DNA of 64,000 nt from Fratercula arctica. Its lineage: Eukaryota; Chordata; Aves; Charadriiformes; Alcidae. Within the stretch, counting starts at the first letter, position 1; every line of letters begins with the position of its first letter. A program made the position numbers and the translations under genes. The notes beneath the pieces were generated by a model that ran no database searches, was not told the origin of the DNA, and saw nothing but the letters and a program-made list of their open reading frames with translations. Below are positions 35,403 through 47,300 of the stretch, in pieces. Location of the stretch: positions 46,609,672 through 46,673,671 of the forward strand of contig CANTUZ010000004.1 of the NCBI GenBank assembly GCA_947846985.1. The letters are read 5' to 3'.

Positions 35403-38400
35403 ATCCAGGAACAAAAATATTTTGCCTCAGCTTTATTGTATTTGTTTTGTCCTAAAATAGTTAAAAATCATTAAATTTTTCCAAAAGCAGACTTTGAAGT
35501 TTTAAAACATAGACATAAAAAAGCTGCAAATGTTTTTAGGACATTGAAAATGTGAAATGTGAAATGATCAGATCCCTCGGTTCCTTCTTTGTTTGAATAG
35601 TACATAACTGAACTCATAGCAGGAAAGGCAAATTAGTTTGAGGATCCAGATCCCTTTGAAAACAACGGGAAAACATCCACCTGTTTTGAATAAGGCCCTA
35701 TATTATCAGACATGATTATATGTATGTGTGTGTATACAGACACAGACCAAAAGATAAACTGAGCAGAAATTTAAAGGGATGGACTATGGAGTAGATAGTG
35801 TTTAAACTATCTCCTGTTCAGTCTCTAAATGCGCTGCGTCTCTTGCTGTGCAGAGTATTCAGCACACAAAAATGAACTTTCTTCCCTTTTTTGTTCAGAT
35901 ATTTGCAGGTCACCTTTCCACTCACTGGGAGAACTGAAACTTCCTTTTTTTATCCAGTCATGTTCCATCTATCACACCGTACGTTTAGAGAGGCAGGAGC
36001 AGACGTGTCAGACACAGAAAATGAGAGACAGAACAAAGAGAAATAGGCCCCTGAAGGAAAGAAAGAGAGAGGTTCTGAAAGCAGAAACAGAAAAAGTGAG
36101 AGAGATAAGGGACCCTAAAATAGAGATAAATCAATGAGAATCAAGTCCCTTGAAACAGAAGATGAAAAATTTCCCTAAAGAGAAAAAGGCAGAAAGGGAC
36201 ATTTGTCCACCAGAAGGAACTACAAGTATCCAAGAATTTTAATATTGTATTGTTATTGCAGCCACAAGATGAAAATTAATCTGTATCATTAATGGACAAT
36301 TTACTAATCTGTCATTTCAAGTGTAATGTTTAACGTAGATTACAGGATGAATAGTCACTGTTCTCCATCTCATCAGCTGTATGGTTCTCTGCCCACTTGA
36401 GAGAAGAGAAAGAAGTAATTACTGAGATGCATAAAGACCTAGTAAGCAGTTGATCAGAAGAGCAGGTCTTGGTTCGTAGATAAATGTTTGATTTACTGTG
36501 TAAAAACTATTTTAGCACAGCACTTCATGTTTAGATATTCTGCAGTCCACTATGCTTTCATCTATGGTAGATTACAAGATTTCCCGTAAAATGAAGGCAT
36601 ACAGTTTGGTATTAAATGAATACTCCAAAATCGGCTGAATGGGTCATCTCAAGCAGCTAGAAGTTAAAAGAACAAAGGGAGGATGTCTATGCAGTAAACC
36701 AGATGCCCTTATTATTATTATGTTTAAAAATCTACAGAGATGAGGCTTAAAAGTGCAGTATGCTTTGGGTGACTGCTGTTTCTTTGTTCAAAACCCATTC
36801 CATTTAAACCGACTGTCATCAAAGTTTGATAGGTGTCTGAGACAGGTAGACACGTTCCTCCCTCTCTTTCTACCATGGCTTTTCATCTAGCATTAACTTT
36901 CTCCTGGTTGTTTTTTTTTTTTCTTGTACCTAACTACACCATTTCCTTATGTAGCTATTTCTAAAACAGAAGTGGAGGGTGAGTAGGGGAAAAGACCAGG
37001 ATATTCTTAAATCTAGAACTTTACTTATCTGAGGAGATGGGCATTGTAAAAAGCTCACAGAGGGCATCAAAGCTCAACTACATTCAAGTTAAGCTCTCTT
37101 GCTTCTCACACATTGGTGTCCAATTGAGAATGCCCATGATCAGCCTCCTCATTTGAACATTTAGTTTAGAAAACTAAATCATGGGCTTAGAAAAAATCAT
37201 TTATTTTATAGTCTAATGCACAGAAATCTTTCCTGGGAGGAGTTAAAACTCTGTTCAGGTTTGGACTCTAATGAATATGCAAGTATTCATCTTTAAATTG
37301 GAGCAGCTTTCAGATAGGAGATAGAAGATTTACTGTTCTAGCACAGCCAACAGTCTGATCACTACGATGCCTGTTTGAAATATGAAAGACCTGTGCTGAA
37401 ATCATTGCTGTGCTGCAAGCAGAGCAGGCAGCAGACTGTGGGTTGCCAATATCCTAGCTAACTGCCCCAATACTGGGGACACCTATAAAATATTTTCTGT
37501 AAAACTAGTTGCACTTACATGTGAGCTGTCTGAGACTTATCTTGTCCCTGGACCCTTCTGTTTAGAATATGACTGGTAAGGCTCTTTTGTTGTATAATTT
37601 GAGGATTTGAGACGTTTGAGAGCACCTGGAACTAACCTGACCTACAGCTTAGCATAATTTATTTAATTTTAGGTGGTATCCAAACAGAGGCAGCTTGTTA
37701 AATGGCAGCTGACAGAAACTAGGCACCTGAAGGATAAAAATATGTCATTAGACAGCGCTGAGGAACATCTCTGAGTAAAGAAGCAAGTAGATATTTAAAA
37801 ACAGAAGAAAAACTGGACCTTAGTCTTTTGAGGTTTTTTTTAACTCAAGCTTCCATCTTTGGATGCATGTTATAGTACAAAATGTATTCTTGACAAGGTT
37901 GGGACTTGTAGACTCTGAAGCTCTGAAGCAGTTACTCAAATGGTTGAAAGAATGGCTTAAGCAATGATTAAGAGCATTGATATGCAACTGTAAACAAATC
38001 TCTATGTGCATCTACTAAATGTCAGTAATCAGCACATTATAAACCATGGAAATAATTAAAGAATTAATCCTGAAATAGAAGTGATTTCTTTTATTTACCA
38101 ACTCTGGCAAGTTCCTGAATGTCCTTGAAAGAATAAAAATCTGGGTTTTATATTCGCTTTGATGTTTTATGCTAGGCTTCATAGGAACAAGGAGGAAAGA
38201 GAACAAAGGTCACTTTCAATCTGTTTCTTATTCATAACATTCAACTTGAAGACCTGGCCAACTTGGCTATGATGCGTTGCTAAATGGATTGGCCTAGGGC
38301 AAGAAAATGAAACTAAGTGTACTTTAAAAGTTCTGAGAATTTGGATCTGGGACTATTCCATCTGTTTAACGGCAGGACAGACACAATGTGGTTGATGAAT

Positions 38401-41400
38401 GATGGAAGTGCTTTTTATCATTGTGGTGTTAATGACATAATGAAGGTCTTTTAAGAGTGTAAATGTGGTGTCGCATAAATCTGCTTCTATACATTTTCCT
38501 TCATTTATCAAATATTAAGGGGATTTTCACCTTCTGTTCTCGAAATTGCTGCAGAGCTACTACATTGATTTAGGAGGGCTTTTAGCTGCTTTGATATCTA
38601 TTATATTTTACCACATTGGTAAGTAAGGTTTATTTCATCACATATTCGGTTTAAAAGGTTTCAATATTGATAAAATCTGGGAAGATAGGTATGTAATAAA
38701 TTCTCTTATTTTAATAGCATTATTTCAGAGAACAAAGTGTGAGGAAAGGACTTGTTCTAGGCTTATACTTAATAATCAATTTAACCCTTTTGACGATATA
38801 CCTCCATGCAACTTGTTTATCATGCAAGTGTGAGAGAAGATCCTTACCACCACATCCTTCAAAAATGATTCCTGCTTGTTCCATCATTCAGTTGTTAAAA
38901 GTAATTTGTTGAGAATTTTGGCAATTTGGAGAATCTGTAATCCCCTTCAAGCAATCCCTCCAAAAATAACAATAAAGTAACAGAGATAGTTTATTCTCCT
39001 GTTATCACTGGAGATTATTTTTCCTCTTTTTTTTAATCTTATCTTTTCATTCCCACTTCCATTTATTTCACCTTGTGTTTTCCTTTCTTTTTTAACATTT
39101 CCTAAGCAGTATTCAATAACTGATGATACATCAGTCTGAAAGGTTCTATAAAGAAAAGATTATATTTGCAGGTTAAAAAAGGTTATGAAAAATAGTTATA
39201 CTACTTTTTGTAGAAATTCAGATCTAAATGCTATTAGGGAGAGTTCTGAGTGCCTTTCGGAAGACACCTGCTCTCCAGCTATGAAAGGGCTCAGGGTTCC
39301 TCTGGGTCCTTTGTCACATCTGACAGTCTTGTCCTGGTGTCTCAGATAATATAGGGCATCTCAGGTGGCACTGGAAAGTTACAGTTGGGCACGTGAACTG
39401 AGCCCAAAGGTGAGATTTTAGTCCAAGTTACAAACAAAACATAAATGTTTACAAATGAGCTGGGCGTCTAATCTCTCATTACAGTCAGTAGAGACTTGGT
39501 AGGAGTTCAGCAAGTCTGGAGTCTAAGGAGCTATTCAGGCGACAAAGTGTGCATGTTAACCCAGGGTAAGATAAATAGCTCTGAAACTTCATTAATTTTA
39601 TTCCTTAAATCTCACTGACAATAGAAGGAACTTAGATATCTACCTTAAAATGCAGGTACTGGCATTTAAATGACTACAATCTTGAGCAGAATGCAAGCCA
39701 CAATATCCTACAGATTATAGCAAGGTATAAACTATTTATGCACCATTGTAGATGACAAATTTAATTTCTCATTATTAGGTCTACAGAATTTGTACCAAGA
39801 TAATTCCAGTGACTTTATTGTTTAATCTGTGTTGCTCTCTCCACGAGCACTGAGATAAGAGGGCATCCAGATAGACAGTTATGGATTAAGGATGAGAGTG
39901 TTACTTTCTTGATTAAATGGCAATGTCACATTTTACACTATTGATTGTATTATGACATGTCCTGCTGCCAGAAAAAATGGATCAACTGGTTGTCCTCAGA
40001 AACACAGATCTTCTGTCTTTCAGGTATCATAATGTGCGGTCTTGCCTCACCTGCCCCCTGACAGGAACAACTTGTGTTGTAGTATATAATAAAGAGAATA
40101 TTTTTTCTCGTTTCCCTTTTTCAAAATTAAAATAGATATTGATGCAAGCCTTATTTAGTAGCCAGCAGACACTGACATTTTGAACAGTCCAGATTTAGAA
40201 TTAAGATAAAGCCTACCTGGGCAGAAAGAAATACTGCAGGTTGCAAAACTTGTAGTGTTATTTTTTTCACACAATGCCAAGGCACAAGAAAGGAAATGAA
40301 GAATACCAAACTACAAGAATTTCTTTCTCTCTTATGCACATGACCTCCCTCTTCCTTCAGGCTATGTGAAGGCCTCCTTATAATGAGAGAAATGGATCTC
40401 CTCTTTATGACTCTCAAACTTGATACTAACAAAACTACAGTTTTTCTCATCCTAGAGGAATCCCACTGGATATAAATAATGTTAGGTTACAATAGGAAAA
40501 ACAAAACAACCCCTCCCCAAAACCAAAACACGTACAGGCCACTTCCTTGTACTTTGCAGAACAACAGAATAAATTATTTACAGACCACTCAGAAACTTGC
40601 ATCAGAAACTTAAATGGATCTGACTAGCTAAAAGAAAAGTGAAATAAAAAGATTTCAAGTCGTCTAGTATGGAAGCAGAACTGAAGTGGTAACACAGTCC
40701 AACTGGATTATGGACAGGACAGAGAAAAGGGAAGGGAAGGAAACTGGAGATCAAGAATGACCAGAGCCAGAAAAGGATCTAGCAACTTAAGAAATGGATC
40801 TTAAGCTCAACTCTGGCACTTAACTTTAAGAACGTCATTCTAGATTCTAAAATTCTTCAGGCACGTGATATTGTCCTCAGAAATCCTCCCTAGAACTGCC
40901 TGCACCTTTTTGCAGATTTCAGGAAATCCACATCAGTGTTCTGCGTGAACCCAATCAGATTTATCAAATTCATTGAAATTCTTGACCTCATCATTGTCAA
41001 GGTCAAAATTTTAGAGATACAGTCAGAGAGAGAAAGACCTTTCTTTTATATGTAGTGTTCTCCTAGTTCCAGTATTCCTCTGAGAGATGGGAGAGGAGAT
41101 TCAATACCTTTTTCAGTATCAGGGAGTTTCAACACAAACTACTTCCAAGAAGATCCTAATCAAAAGGAACTCTCTTGTTTAAAATGTGTCTGTGTTGAAA
41201 ATATTCTATTTTTTTCTGTTCAGAATTTAGATGAGAGAGTGATGAACAACAATCCGCTTCAACTCAATAATGCACAGTCATTGCTTTAAAACAGTTTTTA
41301 AACTTTACCTTCCATAGTCTTTCAGAAGTACCTATTACTGTGTACACGCGAAGCAAATAGTGCGGAAAAAATGAAGAAAGTCATCCCGCTTTTGCCCAGT

Positions 41401-44199
41401 TTTCTACAAATTACTTGGTGTAGCAAAGGCTAAGTTCTGTTCCCAGTTATGACATTTTCCATAATGCCCTTTTTAAAGCCAAAATACAGCAGCTGTATTT
41501 ATCATTGAAAAATCAGAGCATGGGTCAGACACTGTAGTCATGCAGCTGAGCTAATGGTTCTGCTGCATAAAAATGGTTGCGGGTAATGTATTAAAGACTC
41601 ACTCTGGGTTTGAGATAAGAAGTCAGATGAAATCATTCAAGTTAAATCATAGCAAAAAATCCCTTGTCAACAAATTCAAATCCTTCCAGATTTTGAATAT
41701 TTTCCTAGAACTCATTTCCCTATTGAGTTTTTGAAACCTTCACGCCTCAGTCTTTCCTGCAAATCGAAGCCATCTGATTTTCTCATTTTAGTCTCATTGA
41801 GACCGCTGTCATGCATGTGGTCCACAGGATTCAGGCCCCCCAAAAGACATACCAAAATAACGGAAAAGTTATTTTCATAATATTACCCATAGACTAACAG
41901 GGAGGAAAACTGCAATATAGAGAGATGTTCTGATGTGCATTTCAGTTGAGTTTTGCCGATTGGGTTCATATGCTTTGGGTAAGTTTCATACAAACTATTA
42001 CACTTCTGAAAGATTATCTGAAAAGAGCCTGGGACTCTTAAGTTTTTTCCCTATTGCAAATTGAGATGACACAAGAGCAGTCTTTCAGTTCTTGTGTCTC
42101 CGCATACTTGAGCAATTTCATATGCAGGCCATAAGTGTGTGAGCCTCCATTAAACATGTCCTGATCTGCTAATATACCTCACTGAAGTCAATTTGAAAAG
42201 GCAAAGATGACACCGTTAAAACTGGCAATCTTCAAAGAGATTACATATTAGCAAGCAGAACATAGGGGTTAAGTGAACTAGCAAATCTGTCACCCAGAGA
42301 CTCCTCATTCTTACTCTGGTTATCAAGGGTAAACATGTTCTGCAGGATGTGTAAGAGGAGGAAGACTGAAGTCAATAAAGCACTCTGTTTGAAAGTCTCT
42401 CAGTAGGGTATATAAAAAAAGCCCTCTCTTTAGCAAATGCCAATGAGTCTAACATTCAATTTGTTTAAGTCCCCCAATTTACTCATTGTTTTCTTTAATG
42501 AATATACTACCAAAAAGCCCAGTACAAATGCTGAATGATTGTTCCTAAGTAAGAGTGGCACATAAAAAGTGCCTAGAGGACTCACTTTCCACAGTGAATA
42601 ATGTAGGGAAGATGTCTCCTCATGATTCTCAGGTGGGGCAAGAATTCAGGATTACAATTTCTGCACTTCGACGCAGATAAATAGGACACCTTAGCAAGGC
42701 TCTATCTATGGAAAGATAAGAGCCTATACAGGTCTGGGACAAGCAATGGAAGTTCATTTTCTCCATCCACAGTGACAAGCATTCAGCCTTTCCCTGTAAG
42801 AACATAATTTTCCTGCAAACCCCTTTTCTATACTTTTTGGATTGAAAAGACCAAAAATACCTGGATCATCGGACACCTCATAATATAGACTGCTATTATG
42901 AAAGGCTCAGGTATAAGAGAGTGAATGTGCAAATTTTGACTAATGGGCCACAGTAAGGTAATATGGGTAGAACAGAGCGTAAAGAGGTGACTGAGATAAG
43001 CTAATGCCTCTGTAGAGAACAGTTTTTACAGAACCTTCCTATTATTATTGTATGAGATTGGAGGATTCTGGAGCAAACATTAATAGGAAAAATACTCCAG
43101 GCTAGCAAAAGCAAATAAAAAATTAGAACATGTGCTATCTCTCAGTGAACCCAAATGCCTACTGGGAAAAGGAGAGTAGAGTCATTAGCATTATTTGTTC
43201 ATCGTTATCACTTATGAGGAGGTACATCAATGTGAGTCTATATATTTAGGCCCTGTGGTTTTAGTGCTTGAAAACAGCTGCAAAATACAGCTGAGTTTCA
43301 TAACAAACTCTTGGAAAAGATCAGCCCCTGGCAGCAGAATGAGCTGCTTCCAAGAGAAGTTCAAAGAGGCAGTCATTAAGGAAAATGTCAGTTCTAAATT
43401 TTTTTTTCCTGTTTCTTTCTTCTTTGTCATCTGCTATGAATTGGTCTCCAATGGCTTTGCCATTTTAATTTAATTTGGACTCAGATGTAAGTGACAAGTC
43501 TTTCAGAGCACTTGCTATGGCAAGAATTTCTGCCCATTCAGGACTGGGTAAGAAATACTATATAATTCCAGTCATCTATGTGTTTTTGTATCAAGGTGTT
43601 TTGTTTACAGAAAGATTTGCAGCACATGAAGAAATAAATTGTCAAATATGATGACTTAAGTATCACTGGCGTCAGTCACAAGAGCGGAAGAAACACTGGA
43701 GAAGGCATGTGTCTTTAATCCACAAATACCAGAAGGAAAAAGTCACCACCTGAGATCAGACTGGTCTCAAGGTATCTCAGTTCAATGTTTACTCGCATGG
43801 ACTTCCAGGCAATGATATCCAGAGTACATCTGGCTAATTCCTTCCGTAGGACTTAAGCCCTACTCTATTTAATTATTAAACACCTTCAGAAATGCAGTTC
43901 TTTGTCTCTAATGAGGCTAAAACTTTATTCTTCTGTCAGAAGGTTTTTTTGCTCAACCATCACATCTGCAGGACCACATAAACTTCTAAATACTGCTTTA
44001 TGCAACATGGTTTCCTCAGGCAGGATCTGTTTTTCTCAAGAACTTCATGCAACTGAGTTTTTCCACAGGGCAACAGGAGAGAGACCAACTGTCAGAGCAA
44101 AAGGCAGCAGACAAGCACTTTTTGCTGTTTCTGATACTGCAACTGGGACTTCCCCAGTGCCTGCTAGTGACATGGTTGTCATCCTGGAAGCCTGATATG
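35403..44199. other. Non-coding DNA, no gene recognised
   Basis: Mostly unique. A purine-rich stretch spans about 35985-36200 and explains the lysine/arginine/glutamate-rich open frame at 35829-36137. A 9-bp-stem hairpin (ATTTAGTTT / AAACTAAAT) lies at 37159-37179. A TATATAAAA box-like sequence near 42411 has nothing recognisable downstream. An exon-like segment ending at 38618 is listed as a finding. No young interspersed repeat is visible. Confidence 0.55.
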
Positions 44200-44358
44200 G
44201 TTTTGTGTATTTCCTTATTTTTCTTTCTACTATTTTATTAATATTTCATTAAAGTAGTTTAGTTTTCTTCTAAACTCATGAATCTCTTTATTGAAGACAG
44301 AGGTGGGGGGGAACATCTGTTATTCACCTCAGTGGCCAGTCTGGCCCAAACCAAGACA
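44200..44358 (+). mobile_element. Possible LTR 3' end (tentative)
   Basis: The stretch contains an ATTAAA signal (44248-44253) in a T-rich context, then a CTCATGAATCTCTTTATT segment, a G-rich run, and a terminal GGCCCAAACCAAGACA ending at 44358. This order resembles R-U5 of avian ERVL-like LTRs as I remember them. I could not find a matching 5' terminus beginning TG upstream, nor a clear target-site duplication, so the element would be truncated or very old. Confidence 0.35.
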
Positions 44359-47300
44359 TATAGACTATAAATGGGAACTCCAGAACTGTTATCATTAACG
44401 ATGTAAAGGAGAGATCACACTGCCTAATAAGGTATATTACTCTATTTGTTCAGGCCTCTGTACAACTAGAGATATGTGAGTATTCATATGCATTGACAAA
44501 CACATTTTACAATCATATGGCATCTGTACCTACGATTATCCAAGCACTGCATAAAGTTAGTTCATCAAGGCTCCTCTGTCCCGTAATGAGAAATATTTTT
44601 ACAATTCCCAACAACAACCCAGAGGAGTGCAGCCACAAAGCTCAAGAGCCCCTTTTTGGGGGGATATTCCCACCTAAAACTTCATTGAGATGTGCTCAAA
44701 GCTTACAATTTACCACATTAAAACTATAGATTAGAACCAAATGTGCCTAAATTTAGACATCTTCCATTCCTGTTTATAATTTGCATTTTAGAAAAAGGCA
44801 ACAAAATATGACAAAAAGCAATCATAGCAAATAACTACATATTTTACTTTAATTTCAGGTTACATTAATCCCACTCTTAGTAGTATGGCTCCTGATGTTT
44901 GCTGTGATTTACGTAAGTGTCAATCATGAGACTGGCTATTGATCCTGAGGTCTTGATCAACAGATGCTGAAGACTTATTTATTACTCACAGAATTAAGTT
45001 CCTGAGGGACTCATATCATGTGTAATCTTCCAATCAACCAGACAAAATAAGTCACTGACTAAGACAGAACTGAGTTAAAATCCGGAAGTTTCAGGAGTTT
45101 GTTTCAAGCCTCCGTAAAGATTGATGCTACCCAGAAAGCTGAGCTTCCTCACAGTCCTAAAAGAGTTTACAGCCCATACCTAAATATTTTTCAATTCTCC
45201 TAATAAGGATAAACAGCAAAGTGCAAAGCCGAAGTACAGTAACAGTTTTATGAGAACAGTCTGTTAAGAAGCAAAAAAGTTTTGCAAATGTTTTTCTCGG
45301 CCTCTCATGCATTTCTAATGCAACAAGCTGAAAAGGGCTGATAATCATGAAACTGCAGTAAATGTGCCATGAGATAAGTCAAATAGCTTTCAGAAATTCT
45401 AATAAATTCTTTTCATAAAACATTAGCATATTCTGCCCTGTGGATCTCATTCTTACCTATTAGAGAACTTGTCTGAGATCAGACAAAAGAACTTTTCTTT
45501 TCTACTGGCATGCTGAGTGGAATTCATTATTAAACATCGTGCTAGGTTAATCTGATTTGAGAAAAAAACCTTAAAGATGCAGGGGATCCTTTTATAAAGA
45601 TAACATTTTCTGAGTTAAATTAGATAACTGAAAGAAAATACCCACCAGAAGAAAACAGAAGCTTGCTGATTTATTTATTTATTTTTATTTTTCCACAGAA
45701 TTTCTCCTTACAAACTAAGAAGGCAGTACAGATTTTGTTGACTGAACTGTCCAAGTGACAGCATTGAGCTATGTAGCATGCGATGCCTGATGCATTTCTT
45801 CATCTTCCTGAAGAAAATCAAAAAGTCTTATGGAGCTCTTTTCAGGGAAGAACTTTGAAGCTCCCAGTAAGGATTCTCAGACAGAAGAATGAATGGACCA
45901 CTGTTCATAAAAATGAAGATTTGTGGTTTTGGTCCAAATGCTCAAGTATACTGCTCTTACAGCTATCTGTCACTTAGAGCCTCAGACATAGTAAGGGAAC
46001 CAGCTAAGCTACACAGCTTCCAGTGCTGCAATTACTGCTTAGGCCTTCAGTTCATGAAATATTTTGGGATCCTTATTCTGAGATAGATTCCAGATTCACT
46101 CAAATGTCACCTTTTACTCTTCCTCCGGCCCTCCTAACTTCAGCATCAACCTGTAGGGATTACTTAAAGACGGGGCAAGCTAAAGCCAAAATCAGCTACC
46201 CACATTCAAACTGACTCTATGCATATTTTCCTAGGGAGGGACAAAGGCCTGGACTTTCATGGTACTTTGAAATTTTACCTCAGGGAAAAGAAGGGTGGGT
46301 TTTCCTTAATGCTTTGGAAACAAAATCTTGCAAGAAGGCACCAGTGTTTAAGCCTTATTGCTTCTGACGCTGTTTTCGCCACTCTTAGCCAGAAATCGGG
46401 GCCACAATGATGTAGAAGACTGGTTCCTAATTGGTAAACTGCTATAAAGACCTTAAGGATGGGGAGACTGACTATTTAGAAAAGTGATTCTGCTCATAGG
46501 CTCATCTGTGGGATTTCTACTCTACTAAGTGCAAGCTTTAATACCAGTCTCAGCTGGTAATTTACTCTGCAAATCTCAGGCTCAATCTACCTGGATTTTC
46601 TTCCATGTGAGAATTAAAATCTCACTGGATTGGCTTGACTGTAAATATCACAGACAGGGTAACATGGTTTGCTCTGAGACTTTCTCTATCCCTTTTCTGA
46701 GTGCCACTTGAATTTCTGTTGCATTCTGGGGTGAGGAAGATGACATCTGCTTCCTGAATTCATTCCATATGAGGTTGTCTGCGCGAAAGGGTTGGGTAGC
46801 TCTGCTTAAGGTTTTGAAGATGGAGGCATAACCAAGCAACAGGTTTTGAATTCTTTACTATGACACAGAGGGAACAAAACTCAGTCATCAAAGCCTCCTA
46901 GCTAGTTCTCTTAATAGTACAAAAGGTCATTTTTCCAAATGCTTAAACTGTACCCTAAGGCTTTCAGGATTATGTGCTGTGTCATTATTAAGCAACAATG
47001 CATTAAGAAGCAGCCATTGCTTTTAAAAAGACAGAGACAGTCATTTTGCCAGGCACAGTAGGGCTGCTAAAACCAAAACAAAAACAACGAAGTCTTATCA
47101 CATAAACAGTAAGAACTGCATGTGAAAATAAAGTTTGTAATCAAAATTGACATTTTCCTGGCTCCTGCTTCCACTGGCAGCCTTACTGAGGTCTGACAGG
47201 TGTTCACAGGGTTGCTAACCCCCTAGGTTAATTCTGTGCATGAAGAACAGTGAGAATAAATTATTTCTCTAAGTGGAATTCTGAAAAATGAACTGAAAAG

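Noticed and set aside
35829..36137. 102-codon frame with a charged K/R/E-rich C-terminal half
   Set aside because: The charged part is explained by the purine-rich tract at 35985-36200. No family resemblance.
12020..39360. Shared GTGTCTCAGATA string at about 12021 and 39339 as a dispersed repeat
   Set aside because: Similarity fades within about 15 bases on both sides; too weak to call a repeat family.
42405..42430. TATATAAAA box-like sequence as a promoter
   Set aside because: A single TATA-like match in AT-rich DNA is expected often, and nothing gene-like follows it.
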